Made by a program: the position numbers and the translations under genes
Shown: positions 42,795-52,117 of the stretch, piece by piece
Layout: each line of letters begins with the position of its first letter
Position numbering within the stretch: the first letter of the stretch is position 1
Source: an uncultured Lachnospiraceae bacterium
GTDB taxonomy: Bacteria; Bacillota; Clostridia; Lachnospirales; Lachnospiraceae
Reading direction: 5' to 3'
Length of the DNA: 64,000 nucleotides
NCBI GenBank assembly: GCA_900315505.1
Contig: OMZG01000011.1
Coordinates: 17,801 to 81,800, forward strand
Notes under the pieces: model-generated
Database searches by the model: none
Seen by the model: only the letters and a program-made list of their open reading frames with translations
What the model was told of the DNA's origin: nothing

Positions 42795-43667
42795 TTACTT
42801 GATCACCATAAGAACCAGGAGATTGACTCCAGCGCTTAAGAGTGTAACGAGCCATGTCATCTTGAGCATCGTCTCCCACTTCATACGGGCATTGGAATTG
42901 CCGATCAGGATCTCCACGAAATACACAAGAAGGATCACTATTACGGCTGCCAGAATGCTCCACGGGTTCTTATTCAGAATGAAAAGAGCCACTACCCCAA
43001 GAAGGAAAATATTCTCATACCACTCTGTGATATTGAAAATTCCAAGGTTCTTGCCGCTCATCTCGGTCGTGATACCCTTGACCAGCTCCTGATGAGCATG
43101 GTGTGATGTAGAGATATCGAAAGGAGCTTTTCTCATCTTGATCGTCATGATGAAGACGAAGGCGAAGAAGAAGCCCGGCATCTTTATGATAAGGCTGTAA
43201 TCATAATTAATGATATCGGCAGTGTTAAAAGAACCGGCTGCCACATAAAAACCTGCTGCTGTAAGAAGCACTGCAGGCTCATAGGCCATCATCTGGATGA
43301 GCTCTCTCTGTGCGCCGATCGTGGTGTACGGCGAATTCGTAACTGCTGCTGCAAAATAAAGGAAGGTTGCCGCAGTAGAAAGCACGAAGAAACACATCAG
43401 CAGGTCTGTTCCTGCAAAAAGCATTGCTCCGGTAAGGATCATCAGTGACATGTAGCTTACCAGCAGAAAATGTACTGAACGGCTTACTACTACATACTGC
43501 TTTTTGAAAAGCTTCGTCACATCATAGAACGGCTGAAGCACCGGAGGTCCGATACGTCTCTGCATTCTCGCAGAAATCTTGCGGTCGCATCCCTCAAGGA
43601 ATCCTCCGACGAAAGGTGCAAGCACTATGAAACATACAGCCAGAATAATTCTAGTATTAATACTCAT
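42795..43667 (-). CDS. echB: Ech hydrogenase membrane subunit EchB (NuoH-like)
   Basis: A 290-residue membrane protein with about eight helices. GFLEGCDRKISARMQRRIGPP is the NuoH/EchB quinone-site-like loop, and MRKAPFDISTSHHAHQELV is the second family signature. The start at 43667 (MSINTRIIL) overlaps the echA stop (ATGA-like one-base overlap); the longer open frame to 43733 would lie inside echA. It joins the peripheral arm to the ion-pumping subunit. Confidence 0.95.
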   Translation of the reverse strand: MSINTRIILAVCFIVLAPFVGGFLEGCDRKISARMQRRIGPPVLQPFYDVTKLFKKQYVVVSRSVHFLLVSYMSLMILTGAMLFAGTDLLMCFFVLSTAATFLYFAAAVTNSPYTTIGAQRELIQMMAYEPAVLLTAAGFYVAAGSFNTADIINYDYSLIIKMPGFFFAFVFIMTIKMRKAPFDISTSHHAHQELVKGITTEMSGKNLGIFNITEWYENIFLLGVVALFILNKNPWSILAAVIVILLVYFVEILIGNSNARMKWETMLKMTWLVTLLSAGVNLLVLMVIK

Positions 43668-45619
43668 CAGAATGCACCTCCTATGATCATTGCCATCATG
43701 ACTATGAGAACCGAGAGCGTAATAAACTGACACGGAATCATAAGCTTCCTGATACCAAGTACATTTTTGAAATAATAATTCGACAGCTGAAGCTTCGTCT
43801 CATTTCCGAATGAGTTGGTGAAACCGTCGTTGCTTCCGGTATTGATACCGCTCATGTAAGAGAGCTTCTGATTGGCATGCATCTTCTTGGAGAATGCGTA
43901 CGAAATAATAGGTACTGCAAAGAAGAAGACGATGATGAATACCAGAAGGTACAGAACAGAAGTAGGAATAACCTGAGCCGTTGTTCCGAAAAGTTCTCCA
44001 AGAAGAGGCTCAACATATACCTTTGTGAGAAACGGCATAAGAACGCAGAGCGCTATCATAAGCACTGCATGGATTGAGATTGAGATCTTCTCGTTAGGCT
44101 TTGTGATATCCTTTACCTTTGGCTCATTGGTCTGGGCGATAAGCTTGCCAAGCCACTTTGTCCAGTAGAACGAAGTCGTGGCTGAACCGAAGACTACCAT
44201 GAAAGTCATGATAATGTCATTCTCATCGATAGATGAGCGGAGTACAGCCCACTTCGAGATAAGCATTCCGAAAGGTACCATGCACATGCCTGCGATACCT
44301 ATGAACATGCAGAATGCAAGGAAGGGAAGTCTGTAGAGAAGCCCGTGCATGTTCTCGATGTCTCTGGAACCGAGTGAGTTCTCTGTGGCTCCGACATTCT
44401 GGAACAGAAGCGACTTCGACACAGCGTGGAAGATCATAAGGAAGATACCTGCCCAGATCGTCTCCGGAGTTCCCATGCCTGCGCAGGCTACCATAAGTCC
44501 AAGGTTCGAGATCGTGGACATGGCGAGAACCTTCTTGCCGTCGCTCTGTGCGATCGCGATGAAAGAAGCTGCCAGGAAAGTAAAGCCGCCGACGAAAGCG
44601 ACCATGTTTCCTGTGGCTGTCTCGTGCATAGCCGGTGCAAGTCTGAAAAGCATATAGATCCCGGCCTTTACCATCGTGGCACTGTCAATGAGTGCCGACG
44701 AAGGCGTAGGTGCGACCATGGCTCCAAGAAGCCATGTGGAAAAAGGCAGCTGGGCTGATTTAGTAAGAGCTGCAAATGCGATAAGAGCTACCGGGATTAC
44801 AGCCAGTCCTTCTTCCGGTGTTCCCGCCTTAAGCTCTGCGAACGCTGTGAGTCCAGAGAGCGAATTAACTCCGGTAGCAGCTGCAAAGATGATGATACCC
44901 GTAGTAAGGGTGCAGCCTCCGAGCAGATTCATCCAGAGAACTCTGAAAGAGTTCCTGACAGCTACAGGCTCTCTGGTGTATCCGACAAGCAGGAAAGCGC
45001 ATACAGATGTGGTCTCCCAGAAAAGCAGTATCCAGGTAAGAGAATCTGACAGCACCAGGCCGAACATGGCTCCCAGGAGCAGGAAGAGAACCATGAAGAA
45101 ATAGTTTCTTCTGTCCTGTACTCTCTTGTGCAGATAATGATGATAGCCGTGCATATAACCAACAGCGTAGATAACAATCAGAGATCCGATGATACCTACG
45201 ATCAGGCACATGAGGATTGAGAGATGATCTATATAGATCCTCGGTGACTCATGCTGGATATATCCTGACTTCTCGAGCCACGCTATTGCTACTGTCGGTA
45301 CGATTGAAAAAATTGAGATCCAGCACTTGTGATATTTGAATGACAGGAATACGGCCACTATCATCAGGATGAATTCTCCGACGAGTGTCGCATTGTCTGC
45401 GAGCTCCATCCCCTCCTGATAGAGCGCGATCGGCCTTGTGCCTCCTGCTACCCACAAACCGACTAAAACAGCTACTGCTGCCATGATCGCTATACAGCTG
45501 ATGTAAGCGATCGCGTTTCTTACCCTGTTGGCCTTATCGCCCAACGGAATGATCAGCATTACTAATGCTATGACCATTGGAAAAATAATGAGAAACGGTA
45601 CTATTGGTACGCTTGACAT
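43667..45619 (-). CDS. echA: Ech hydrogenase ion-pumping subunit EchA (NuoL/MrpA-like)
   Basis: A 650-residue membrane protein with about 16 helices, of the NuoL/MnhA antiporter-like family. LFWETTSVCAFLLVGYTREP has the conserved Glu, and TKSAQLPFSTWLLGAMVAPTPSSALIDSATMVKAG the proton-channel Lys and loop. AIAQSDGKKVLAMSTISNLGLM carries the second Lys region. AAAGGAG precedes the ATG at 45619. It is first in the ech operon and couples H2 formation to H+ or Na+ movement. Confidence 0.95.
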   Translation of the reverse strand: MSSVPIVPFLIIFPMVIALVMLIIPLGDKANRVRNAIAYISCIAIMAAVAVLVGLWVAGGTRPIALYQEGMELADNATLVGEFILMIVAVFLSFKYHKCWISIFSIVPTVAIAWLEKSGYIQHESPRIYIDHLSILMCLIVGIIGSLIVIYAVGYMHGYHHYLHKRVQDRRNYFFMVLFLLLGAMFGLVLSDSLTWILLFWETTSVCAFLLVGYTREPVAVRNSFRVLWMNLLGGCTLTTGIIIFAAATGVNSLSGLTAFAELKAGTPEEGLAVIPVALIAFAALTKSAQLPFSTWLLGAMVAPTPSSALIDSATMVKAGIYMLFRLAPAMHETATGNMVAFVGGFTFLAASFIAIAQSDGKKVLAMSTISNLGLMVACAGMGTPETIWAGIFLMIFHAVSKSLLFQNVGATENSLGSRDIENMHGLLYRLPFLAFCMFIGIAGMCMVPFGMLISKWAVLRSSIDENDIIMTFMVVFGSATTSFYWTKWLGKLIAQTNEPKVKDITKPNEKISISIHAVLMIALCVLMPFLTKVYVEPLLGELFGTTAQVIPTSVLYLLVFIIVFFFAVPIISYAFSKKMHANQKLSYMSGINTGSNDGFTNSFGNETKLQLSNYYFKNVLGIRKLMIPCQFITLSVLIVMMAMIIGGAF

Positions 45620-45655
45620 TTTTTCTCCTTTCATACATCAAAAATTTCCGTTGAT

Positions 45656-45684
45656 ATTCTACTCTTCTTGCAAGGCTTGTTCAA
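45656..45684 (-). promoter_or_regulatory. Promoter of the ech-hyp operon
   Basis: Minus-strand TTGAAC (45679-45684), a 17-base spacer and TAGAAT (45656-45661). An inverted repeat TTGTTC/GAACAA (45677-45702) overlaps the -35 box and could be an operator. Confidence 0.6.
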
Positions 45685-45747
45685 GAATTTAATTTGGAAC
45701 AAGATAAATGCCAAAGCCACAGGTAAGATTGAGAAAAGTGCCGTGAA

Positions 45748-45788
45748 CAGTAAAAAAAAGTACCTCCGTTTCATGAAGGTACTTTAAA
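45748..45788 (-). terminator. Intrinsic terminator after the kinase-like gene
   Basis: Stem AAAGTACC/GGTACTTT around a loop of about 13 bases, followed on the minus strand by a run of T. It isolates the kinase-like gene from the ech promoter. Confidence 0.85.
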
Positions 45789-45807
45789 TAATTTATAGCC
45801 TGTGGTT

Positions 45808-46746
45808 TCAGTGCGATTTCTCTTCGTTTCTGATCATGTTAAGGATCAGATCCACGCAGCCGTCAATTCCGTAGCTGGCGCTGTTGAGGCAGAGATCATA
45901 GTTGTTGGCGTCGCCCCATTTGAGTCCGCTGTAATAGTTGTAATATTTAGCGTGAATACTGTCATCAACGCGCAGGAGCTTTTTTGCCGTCCTCGCGTCA
46001 CAGTTATGGATGGCCTGAACTCTCTTTATCCTTGACTCCAGAGGAGCTGTGATAAAAATACTTATATGAGGGATACGGTTGCTCGTGAGTATCCTGTCCG
46101 CGGCTCGGCCTACGATAACGAAATCCTGCTTTTTTGACAGTGACCGATCCTTCGCAGCCAGAAGCTCCTCGTCGATATTCGGATGATCCGCTTTCGGGAT
46201 ATTTGAGGTCACGTTCTTAAGATCCTCGGTGATCTCGAGCGTTCTGATCATTTTTGAAATTATCTCTGAATCCAGGTAATCGATATTCAGCTTCTCCGCC
46301 AGATTGATCCCGACGTGGCTTCCGCCTGATGCGGTAGAACGGCTGATACAGATTATCATATGCTTGTCAGACATTCTGTTTTTAAGCGAAAGTGAATTGA
46401 GGTTCGCTATGATAGGATCGAGAATCTTTGTAGGTCCGCCGTTTTTATCTATAAAATCATGGAAGGCCTTTACTGCTTCATCATATTCTGTAAGGATCGC
46501 GTCACGCTTAACAGGGTTTTCAATGGTATGTGCCATATTACCGATCAGCGCGAGCTGCTGGTGCAGCTGGAATCTCACCTCAGGCGTCTCCATACACTGG
46601 AGGATCTGCTCGATGCTTGCGTCATGGTCATCGGTATATACATGACCTAAGGCTGAACCTGAAGCCATGTAGGCGTCATGATCCAGGTTATATATTTTTT
46701 CAGCCAGTTCGATGGCTTCCTTTTTATGGTTATCCTTATCTGACAT
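45808..46746 (-). CDS. Cytidylate-kinase-like protein with unknown N-terminal domain
   Basis: A 312-residue protein. Residues about 128-312 match the cytidylate-kinase-like family (AAA_26): the loop ISRSTASGGSHVGINLAEKL is a relaxed P-loop, followed by DYLDSEII, DFVIVGRAADRIL, IFITAPLESRIKRV and the late YYNYYSGLKWGDANNYDLCLNSA. This family is common in Clostridia, and its substrate is not defined. Residues 1-125 are helical and unlike any family I recognise. It is cotranscribed with the antiporter, 16 bases downstream of it. Confidence 0.75.
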   Translation of the reverse strand: MSDKDNHKKEAIELAEKIYNLDHDAYMASGSALGHVYTDDHDASIEQILQCMETPEVRFQLHQQLALIGNMAHTIENPVKRDAILTEYDEAVKAFHDFIDKNGGPTKILDPIIANLNSLSLKNRMSDKHMIICISRSTASGGSHVGINLAEKLNIDYLDSEIISKMIRTLEITEDLKNVTSNIPKADHPNIDEELLAAKDRSLSKKQDFVIVGRAADRILTSNRIPHISIFITAPLESRIKRVQAIHNCDARTAKKLLRVDDSIHAKYYNYYSGLKWGDANNYDLCLNSASYGIDGCVDLILNMIRNEEKSH

Positions 46747-46762
46747 AATTCCACCACCTTTC

Positions 46763-48109
46763 TTAAATGAAGAAGATCAGCGCATCAATGATAAACACCG
46801 GTATCAGTATGCAGATGGACCACTTCATGTAGCCAAAGAACGAAGGCATCGTGATACCATTCTCGTCTGACATCGATTTTACCATGAAGTTCGGCGCGTT
46901 ACCGATATAAGTATTTGCGCCCATGAACACGGCACCGCAGGAAATAGCCATCAGCATGTTCTTTGGTACATTACCGACAGCAAGTGAAAGTCCTGACTTG
47001 AATCCGAGAGAACCGGCTGTAGTAAGGAACACGAGGTATGTCGGGGTATTGTCAAGAAAGCTCGACAGCGCGCCTGTGGCGAAGAACATCTGGACAGGTG
47101 TGGTAAGGCCGAGTGAAGATCCTTTTGCTTTTAAAATTAAAAGCGCCGGCTGCATCGTGATAAAAATACCTATGAAGAGCACAGCAACCTCCTCGATGGC
47201 GCCCCAGGTAAAGTGGTTGTGTACCCTGACCTCCTTGTGAGTAGTCTTAAATGACAGGAAGGCTGCCAGAAGGATTATCACGATCTCTATAAGTGACGGA
47301 TAACTCAGTGTCACGCTGCCAGGAAGCGTGATGCCAAGGGTATTTCCATCGGCATCCTGGAATGCCTTAAGTCCCGGAAGTACACCGCTTAAGATTACTC
47401 CGACAACTATCATAACGAGGAATAAAATATTGTGAAGTCCCTCGAAATTGATCATCGTATGAAGTGATGACAGGTCAGGCCTGCAGCCATCAGCGATATC
47501 TTTTCTATAATTCCTGCGGTCGAAGAAATAGAAAATTGTAAGAAGCAGTACCATATTTACCAGAAGTACCGGAAACAGGTTAAAGCTCCAGAGGAAAGGA
47601 ACTCCTCTCATAAATCCCATCAGAAGAGGAGGATCTCCCATAGGTGTAAGGCATCCGCCGATATTCGATACCAGGAAGATAAAGAAAATAATTATCTGTG
47701 ATTTTCTTTTTCTCCAGCTGTTCATTTTGATCACAGGACGGATCATAAGCATTGATGAACCTGTAGTTCCTATGACACTTGAAAGCAGCGTTCCTATGGC
47801 AAGGAGCGCCACGTTTACTCCCGGCGAGCCAGCGAGGTCACCGGTGAATGAAATATTTCCGGCTACACAGAACAGTCCGAACAGAAGGATAATAAAGGTC
47901 AGGTAGTCGTTTATAATACAGTTGAACTCGGTATGGAAGGTTTCCGCAGCGCCAAACTGAGTCGCAAACATAACTATGGAGATTACAGACCACAGTATTA
48001 CCATATGAGATTCATGCTTTTCCCACCAGTTTGGTGCAAACAGCGGAAACAGCGCTACACAGAGCAGCAGTCCGGCAAAAGGGATACAAAGCCAGATAGG
48101 CACATTCAT
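46763..48109 (-). CDS. NhaD/ArsB-type sodium:proton antiporter-like permease
   Basis: A 448-residue protein with about 11-12 membrane segments, of the ion-transporter superfamily. GGCLTPMGDPPLLMGFMRGVPF is the re-entrant substrate loop, and the second is SSFLDNTPTYLVFLTTAG. It would exchange Na+ for H+, although a dicarboxylate or anion substrate cannot be excluded. The ATG at 48109 was chosen for GGAGG six bases upstream; the frame is open to 48175. It lies next to the ech operon, which may produce the ion gradient it uses. Confidence 0.82.
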   Translation of the reverse strand: MNVPIWLCIPFAGLLLCVALFPLFAPNWWEKHESHMVILWSVISIVMFATQFGAAETFHTEFNCIINDYLTFIILLFGLFCVAGNISFTGDLAGSPGVNVALLAIGTLLSSVIGTTGSSMLMIRPVIKMNSWRKRKSQIIIFFIFLVSNIGGCLTPMGDPPLLMGFMRGVPFLWSFNLFPVLLVNMVLLLTIFYFFDRRNYRKDIADGCRPDLSSLHTMINFEGLHNILFLVMIVVGVILSGVLPGLKAFQDADGNTLGITLPGSVTLSYPSLIEIVIILLAAFLSFKTTHKEVRVHNHFTWGAIEEVAVLFIGIFITMQPALLILKAKGSSLGLTTPVQMFFATGALSSFLDNTPTYLVFLTTAGSLGFKSGLSLAVGNVPKNMLMAISCGAVFMGANTYIGNAPNFMVKSMSDENGITMPSFFGYMKWSICILIPVFIIDALIFFI

Positions 48110-48185
48110 ATAAAGCCTCCTACTAATAACAGTACATCTATAACCACCCAAGTCTGACATTATAAAACTTTTCAAGCCAAAAATA

Positions 48186-48232
48186 AAGACGCAATTTTCT
48201 TAAAAAATAATAAATTTGCTTTGTGTCTTCAG
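48186..48232 (-). terminator. Possible terminator of the SNF2 gene
   Basis: An imperfect hairpin pairs AAGAC and GCAAATT with AATTGC and GTCTT around an A/T loop, followed on the minus strand by TATTTTT. It lies 25 bases past the stop. Confidence 0.4.
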
Positions 48233-48257
48233 GCATAGTGCAGGTCTTCCATTATCT

Positions 48258-51200
48258 TCATTGTAATAGATAAAGCAGCTCGTCCTTCGACAGATTGAAG
48301 AAGGATGTGCCCTCCCCATTCAGTATCTCATCTGCGAGATCCTGCTTTTCCTGCTGCATCTTTACTATCTTTTCCTCTATCGTATCTCTTACGATAAGCT
48401 TATACACTGATACTTTCGACTTCTGGCCTATGCGGTGCGCACGGTCTGTAGCCTGGTTCTCAGCTGCTGCATTCCACCATGGATCATAGTGGATCACGAC
48501 ATCAGCGCCGACGAGATTCAAGCCCGTGCCTCCGGCCTTGAGTGAGATCAGAAATACCGGCACGTCATTTTCATTGAAGGCAGACACAAGGTCAAGCCTC
48601 TTTTTCTTCGGAGTCGCGCCTGTGATTAGATAATATGGTATGCCCTTCTCGTCGAGGTCGGCCTGTATCAGCTCGAGCATCGATGTAAACTGCGAGAATA
48701 CAAGCATCTTGTGTCCGCCATCCACAGCCTCTTCTATGAGCTCCATCAGAAGCTCGCGCTTTGCCGACTCGCCCTTGTAGTCCTCGACGATAAGCGACGG
48801 ATCGCAGCAGATCTGACGAAGCCTGGTGATGTCTGCAAGGATCTTCATACGGTTCTTGTTGAAGTCCTCCTGAGATGTCATATTGATGAGATTCTTCATG
48901 CGGACAAGCTGACTGTCATACAGCTTCTTCTGTGCAGGATCAAATACGGTGTACTTTATCTCCTCGATCTTGTCCGGCAGGTCCTTGAGCACCGATTCCT
49001 TCTTACGGCGGAGGATAAATGGCGATGTCATGGCCGAGAGCCTCTTCGTCAGCTCCTCATCCTTATTATTTACTATAGGTGATTCGTAGCTCGTCCTGAA
49101 TGTATCATAGTCATACAGGAAGCCCGGCATCAGAAAGTCGAATATGCTCCAGAGCTCTGACAGACGGTTCTCGATAGGAGTGCCGGTGAGTGCGAATCTG
49201 TGTGAGGCCTTTACGATCTTCACTGCCTTGCTCGTACCGGCCTTCGGATTCTTGATGTACTGGGCCTCATCGAGCACCATGTACCCGAAATGCTTCGGCT
49301 CATACAGGTCTATATCACGACGCAGCAGATCGTAAGAGGTAATGAGCACATCGCCCTTATCGCCCGCTATGATCTTCTTCCTGTTGGACTTCGGGCCGTC
49401 CATCGGTATCACGTCAAGTGCCGGCGCAAAATGCCCGAACTCACTCTGCCAGTTATATACAAGCGAAGCCGGACAAACGATAAGACTCCTCTCCAGCCTT
49501 CCGTTTTCCTTCTCATACAGTAGAGCCGAAATCATCTGAAGGGTCTTTCCGAGTCCCATTTCATCTGCAAGGATTCCACCGAATGAATATCCAGCGAGAG
49601 TCAGCAGCCATCTGAAGCCCTCCTTCTGGTAATTCCTCAGGACATTCTTTAGCGAGGCCGGAACCTCATAATCAGCATCCTTGCACGTCTTGAAATTCTT
49701 GATAAGCGACTTGAAGTTCCTGTCCCTGTCACTTGCTATCTCGTCGTGCTCCTCGAGCATCCTATTCAGATACAGGGCACGGTAGGCAGGCACCTCCATC
49801 TTGCCGTTCGTGAATTCCTGCACTGATACATGCATGTCCTCCATCATCTGCTCGAGAGCAGCAACAGAGTCATTGTCCTCAAATGACAGGAAGTCACCGT
49901 TCTTCAGTCTGTGATATTTCCTCTTTCTCCTGTATGAATCAAGAACATCTGCAAGCTCATCAAGAGGGATGTCACTGGAGAGCACATCGAGCGAAAGCAG
50001 GTCGCTTCGCACTGAGACTCCTACTGATAAGTGCCATCCGGTCTTCACGGTCAGACGGTTGAACTGGTCGGATGTATTCACATCACCCAGCTTCATCAGG
50101 GAATTCACACCCCGAGTGATGATATTGTAAACGGTATCAGCATCCTTGTCGCAGGAGAATCTGCCGCTCTTCGCATCGTAGTCAGGAAAGAAACGGTTCA
50201 CGACATCTATGATCTGATTCTCCTTGTCTATGTCACGGTAAAAATTATCAGCATTCACCTTTTCATTCTGATCAGACAGGCTGTATGAATAGTCGCCATA
50301 GACAGCCTTGGCATCGCAGAGCACATCATCCTCCTCAGCGTCAAGGAAAAAGCTGAACTCAGCCTCCGGCGGCAGATACTCCGCTATGACATCATCTCCA
50401 TCCTCCGACAGCTCTACATACTTACTGACCTGTGGCAGGACATGATAGTAGAAATCCGCAAGATTATTCCGCCCGATCATAAACTCTATATCGCCATCTT
50501 CGGATGCCTCTATGAACGGCCTCAGGGCCTTTTCATTTTCTCTTGTGATACGGGCAAAAAGTCCCCCGCTCAGATAATACGCATGGTCTATTCCATTGAA
50601 TACCGACGGGACGAATCCGGTGAGTCTGATCCCGTCGAAATTGCCGTCAGAATCATAATGCGGTATGACTGTGAGCTTTATCTGAAGCGTCCTGTCAGCT
50701 GCCTCCAGTGGACTCCTTATCTCATCCTTGTAGTCCCTCGTGAAGGCATCCACATGCTGAGCGTAGATCATGTCGAAGAGATCGTCAAGCCTCTTGCCGT
50801 ACAGCACGAGCTCCTTCGTAGTCTGGAGAGCCTCGCCATCGGTGAGCGAATCCCTGTATGATTCCTCCTCTATGTATGAAACTATGAAGTCAAAATATTT
50901 CTTCGATGTATCCGTGAAGTCCTGTGCGGAAAAGAGGATGCTTGCAGACTTCCCGAGCTTCAGGACATCCTTCGATCTGTACTTCTCGACCAGCTCCGTG
51001 AGGCTCTTTACCACATAGAGTCTGTCTGTCCCGATCCGGAAATCTATGGCGATCTGAGGCACCGTCCTTCTGATCCATCTCGAGCCGAAGAAATCACCCA
51101 CCGACTTCTGCTCGATCCTGATACGCGGCTTCAGGATCACATTCTTCTTTATCTTTTCCTCATTGACGACAGAGGTATTTGCGAAGCTCCTGAGAAAGGA

Positions 51201-52037
51201 TGCACCGGTCCTGTCTGTGGAGTCAACCGCATACGGATGATTCTGCAGATATTCATTGAGCAGGATAAGTGTCGCTATCACATGCTCGCAGAGCGTGGTA
51301 TTCCTGCCAGGCGGCATCAGATAATACGTACTCATATACGGATCATACATGCTGCAGCCATATACTCCGCAGGATGCCGATGCGAGCGAATCCCTCGTGA
51401 GTATGACCTTTATCTTCTGACCGGAGCGGAAGATTCCCTTATCCCCAGGATCATGATAAACGGCCGTAGCCACGACTGCCTTCGGATCCTCCTCACCTGC
51501 CTTTGCATTCATCATGCGGATAAGGGTCATCTCCACAGTATCGATCCCGATCTGGGCATCATTTACCATGCTCTGCGCCCTTTCGTAATCGGATTTCCTG
51601 ATCTTCATACTTCTGCAGGCCCGTGGAACCGATATGTAGTCATATCTTCTCTGGTAGGCCGGAAGCTTGTCATTATCAGGCGATATGGTCGATGGAAAAG
51701 CCTTATCAGCCGGGATACATTCTGTCTCCGACTGCTTCTTTTTTCCCTTGTGGCTCATGCCGTCGATCATTGAAAAGACTGCGGCCAGATGCTTACATCT
51801 CCTTCCATATATATGGAATTCATCACAGCTGCAGTACAGTGAAGGAGGCATGCTCTTCCCATTATCGATAATCTGCACCGTGTAAGTGTCATCATCCTTG
51901 AAATCATACACATTTGCCGTGTAGAGATCAGAGCCGTTCCGGTTCTTGTCCTTTGCGATGAACGTCACCTCATCATTGTCATATATATCTCTTCCCTGCG
52001 AAGCTATATCAGGGGCAAAAAGCTTCTTCCAGTCCAT
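48258..52037 (-). CDS. SWI/SNF family ATPase with SWIM zinc finger
   Basis: A 1259-residue protein. An N-terminal SWIM finger uses C69, C71, C81 and H83 (YCSCDEFHIYGRRCKH). A second Cys/His group lies near residue 215-250 (CGVYGC then LCEH). A long SNF2-associated region leads to the ATPase core (about 800-1259): LADEMGLGKT (Walker A), LDEAQYIKN (Walker B), LTGTPIENRLSELWSI, VFSQFTSMLELIQ, and ATDRAHRIGQ (motif VI). Bacterial SNF2 proteins act on RNA polymerase or DNA; the role here is undefined. AAAGGAG precedes the start, and it is divergent from the AP2/HNH-like gene. Confidence 0.92.
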   Translation of the reverse strand: MDWKKLFAPDIASQGRDIYDNDEVTFIAKDKNRNGSDLYTANVYDFKDDDTYTVQIIDNGKSMPPSLYCSCDEFHIYGRRCKHLAAVFSMIDGMSHKGKKKQSETECIPADKAFPSTISPDNDKLPAYQRRYDYISVPRACRSMKIRKSDYERAQSMVNDAQIGIDTVEMTLIRMMNAKAGEEDPKAVVATAVYHDPGDKGIFRSGQKIKVILTRDSLASASCGVYGCSMYDPYMSTYYLMPPGRNTTLCEHVIATLILLNEYLQNHPYAVDSTDRTGASFLRSFANTSVVNEEKIKKNVILKPRIRIEQKSVGDFFGSRWIRRTVPQIAIDFRIGTDRLYVVKSLTELVEKYRSKDVLKLGKSASILFSAQDFTDTSKKYFDFIVSYIEEESYRDSLTDGEALQTTKELVLYGKRLDDLFDMIYAQHVDAFTRDYKDEIRSPLEAADRTLQIKLTVIPHYDSDGNFDGIRLTGFVPSVFNGIDHAYYLSGGLFARITRENEKALRPFIEASEDGDIEFMIGRNNLADFYYHVLPQVSKYVELSEDGDDVIAEYLPPEAEFSFFLDAEEDDVLCDAKAVYGDYSYSLSDQNEKVNADNFYRDIDKENQIIDVVNRFFPDYDAKSGRFSCDKDADTVYNIITRGVNSLMKLGDVNTSDQFNRLTVKTGWHLSVGVSVRSDLLSLDVLSSDIPLDELADVLDSYRRKRKYHRLKNGDFLSFEDNDSVAALEQMMEDMHVSVQEFTNGKMEVPAYRALYLNRMLEEHDEIASDRDRNFKSLIKNFKTCKDADYEVPASLKNVLRNYQKEGFRWLLTLAGYSFGGILADEMGLGKTLQMISALLYEKENGRLERSLIVCPASLVYNWQSEFGHFAPALDVIPMDGPKSNRKKIIAGDKGDVLITSYDLLRRDIDLYEPKHFGYMVLDEAQYIKNPKAGTSKAVKIVKASHRFALTGTPIENRLSELWSIFDFLMPGFLYDYDTFRTSYESPIVNNKDEELTKRLSAMTSPFILRRKKESVLKDLPDKIEEIKYTVFDPAQKKLYDSQLVRMKNLINMTSQEDFNKNRMKILADITRLRQICCDPSLIVEDYKGESAKRELLMELIEEAVDGGHKMLVFSQFTSMLELIQADLDEKGIPYYLITGATPKKKRLDLVSAFNENDVPVFLISLKAGGTGLNLVGADVVIHYDPWWNAAAENQATDRAHRIGQKSKVSVYKLIVRDTIEEKIVKMQQEKQDLADEILNGEGTSFFNLSKDELLYLLQ

Positions 52038-52081
52038 AGTAGTCTCCTTTGCATAATATTCTTATTTTATCAGAAACCAGA

Positions 52082-52111
52082 TTGTAAAAAAAGGGCCTGC
52101 TGTGCTAAAAT
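52082..52111 (+). promoter_or_regulatory. Promoter giving a probable leaderless mRNA
   Basis: TTGTAA (52082-52087), an 18-base spacer and extended -10 TGC-TAAAAT (52103-52111). Transcription would begin about seven bases after the -10, at or next to the ATG at 52118. Confidence 0.65.
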
Positions 52112-52117
52112 TAAAGC

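Noticed and set aside
43668..43733. Longer EchB start
   Set aside because: It would run into echA; the ATG at 43667 overlaps the echA stop, and the protein then begins at the first membrane helix.
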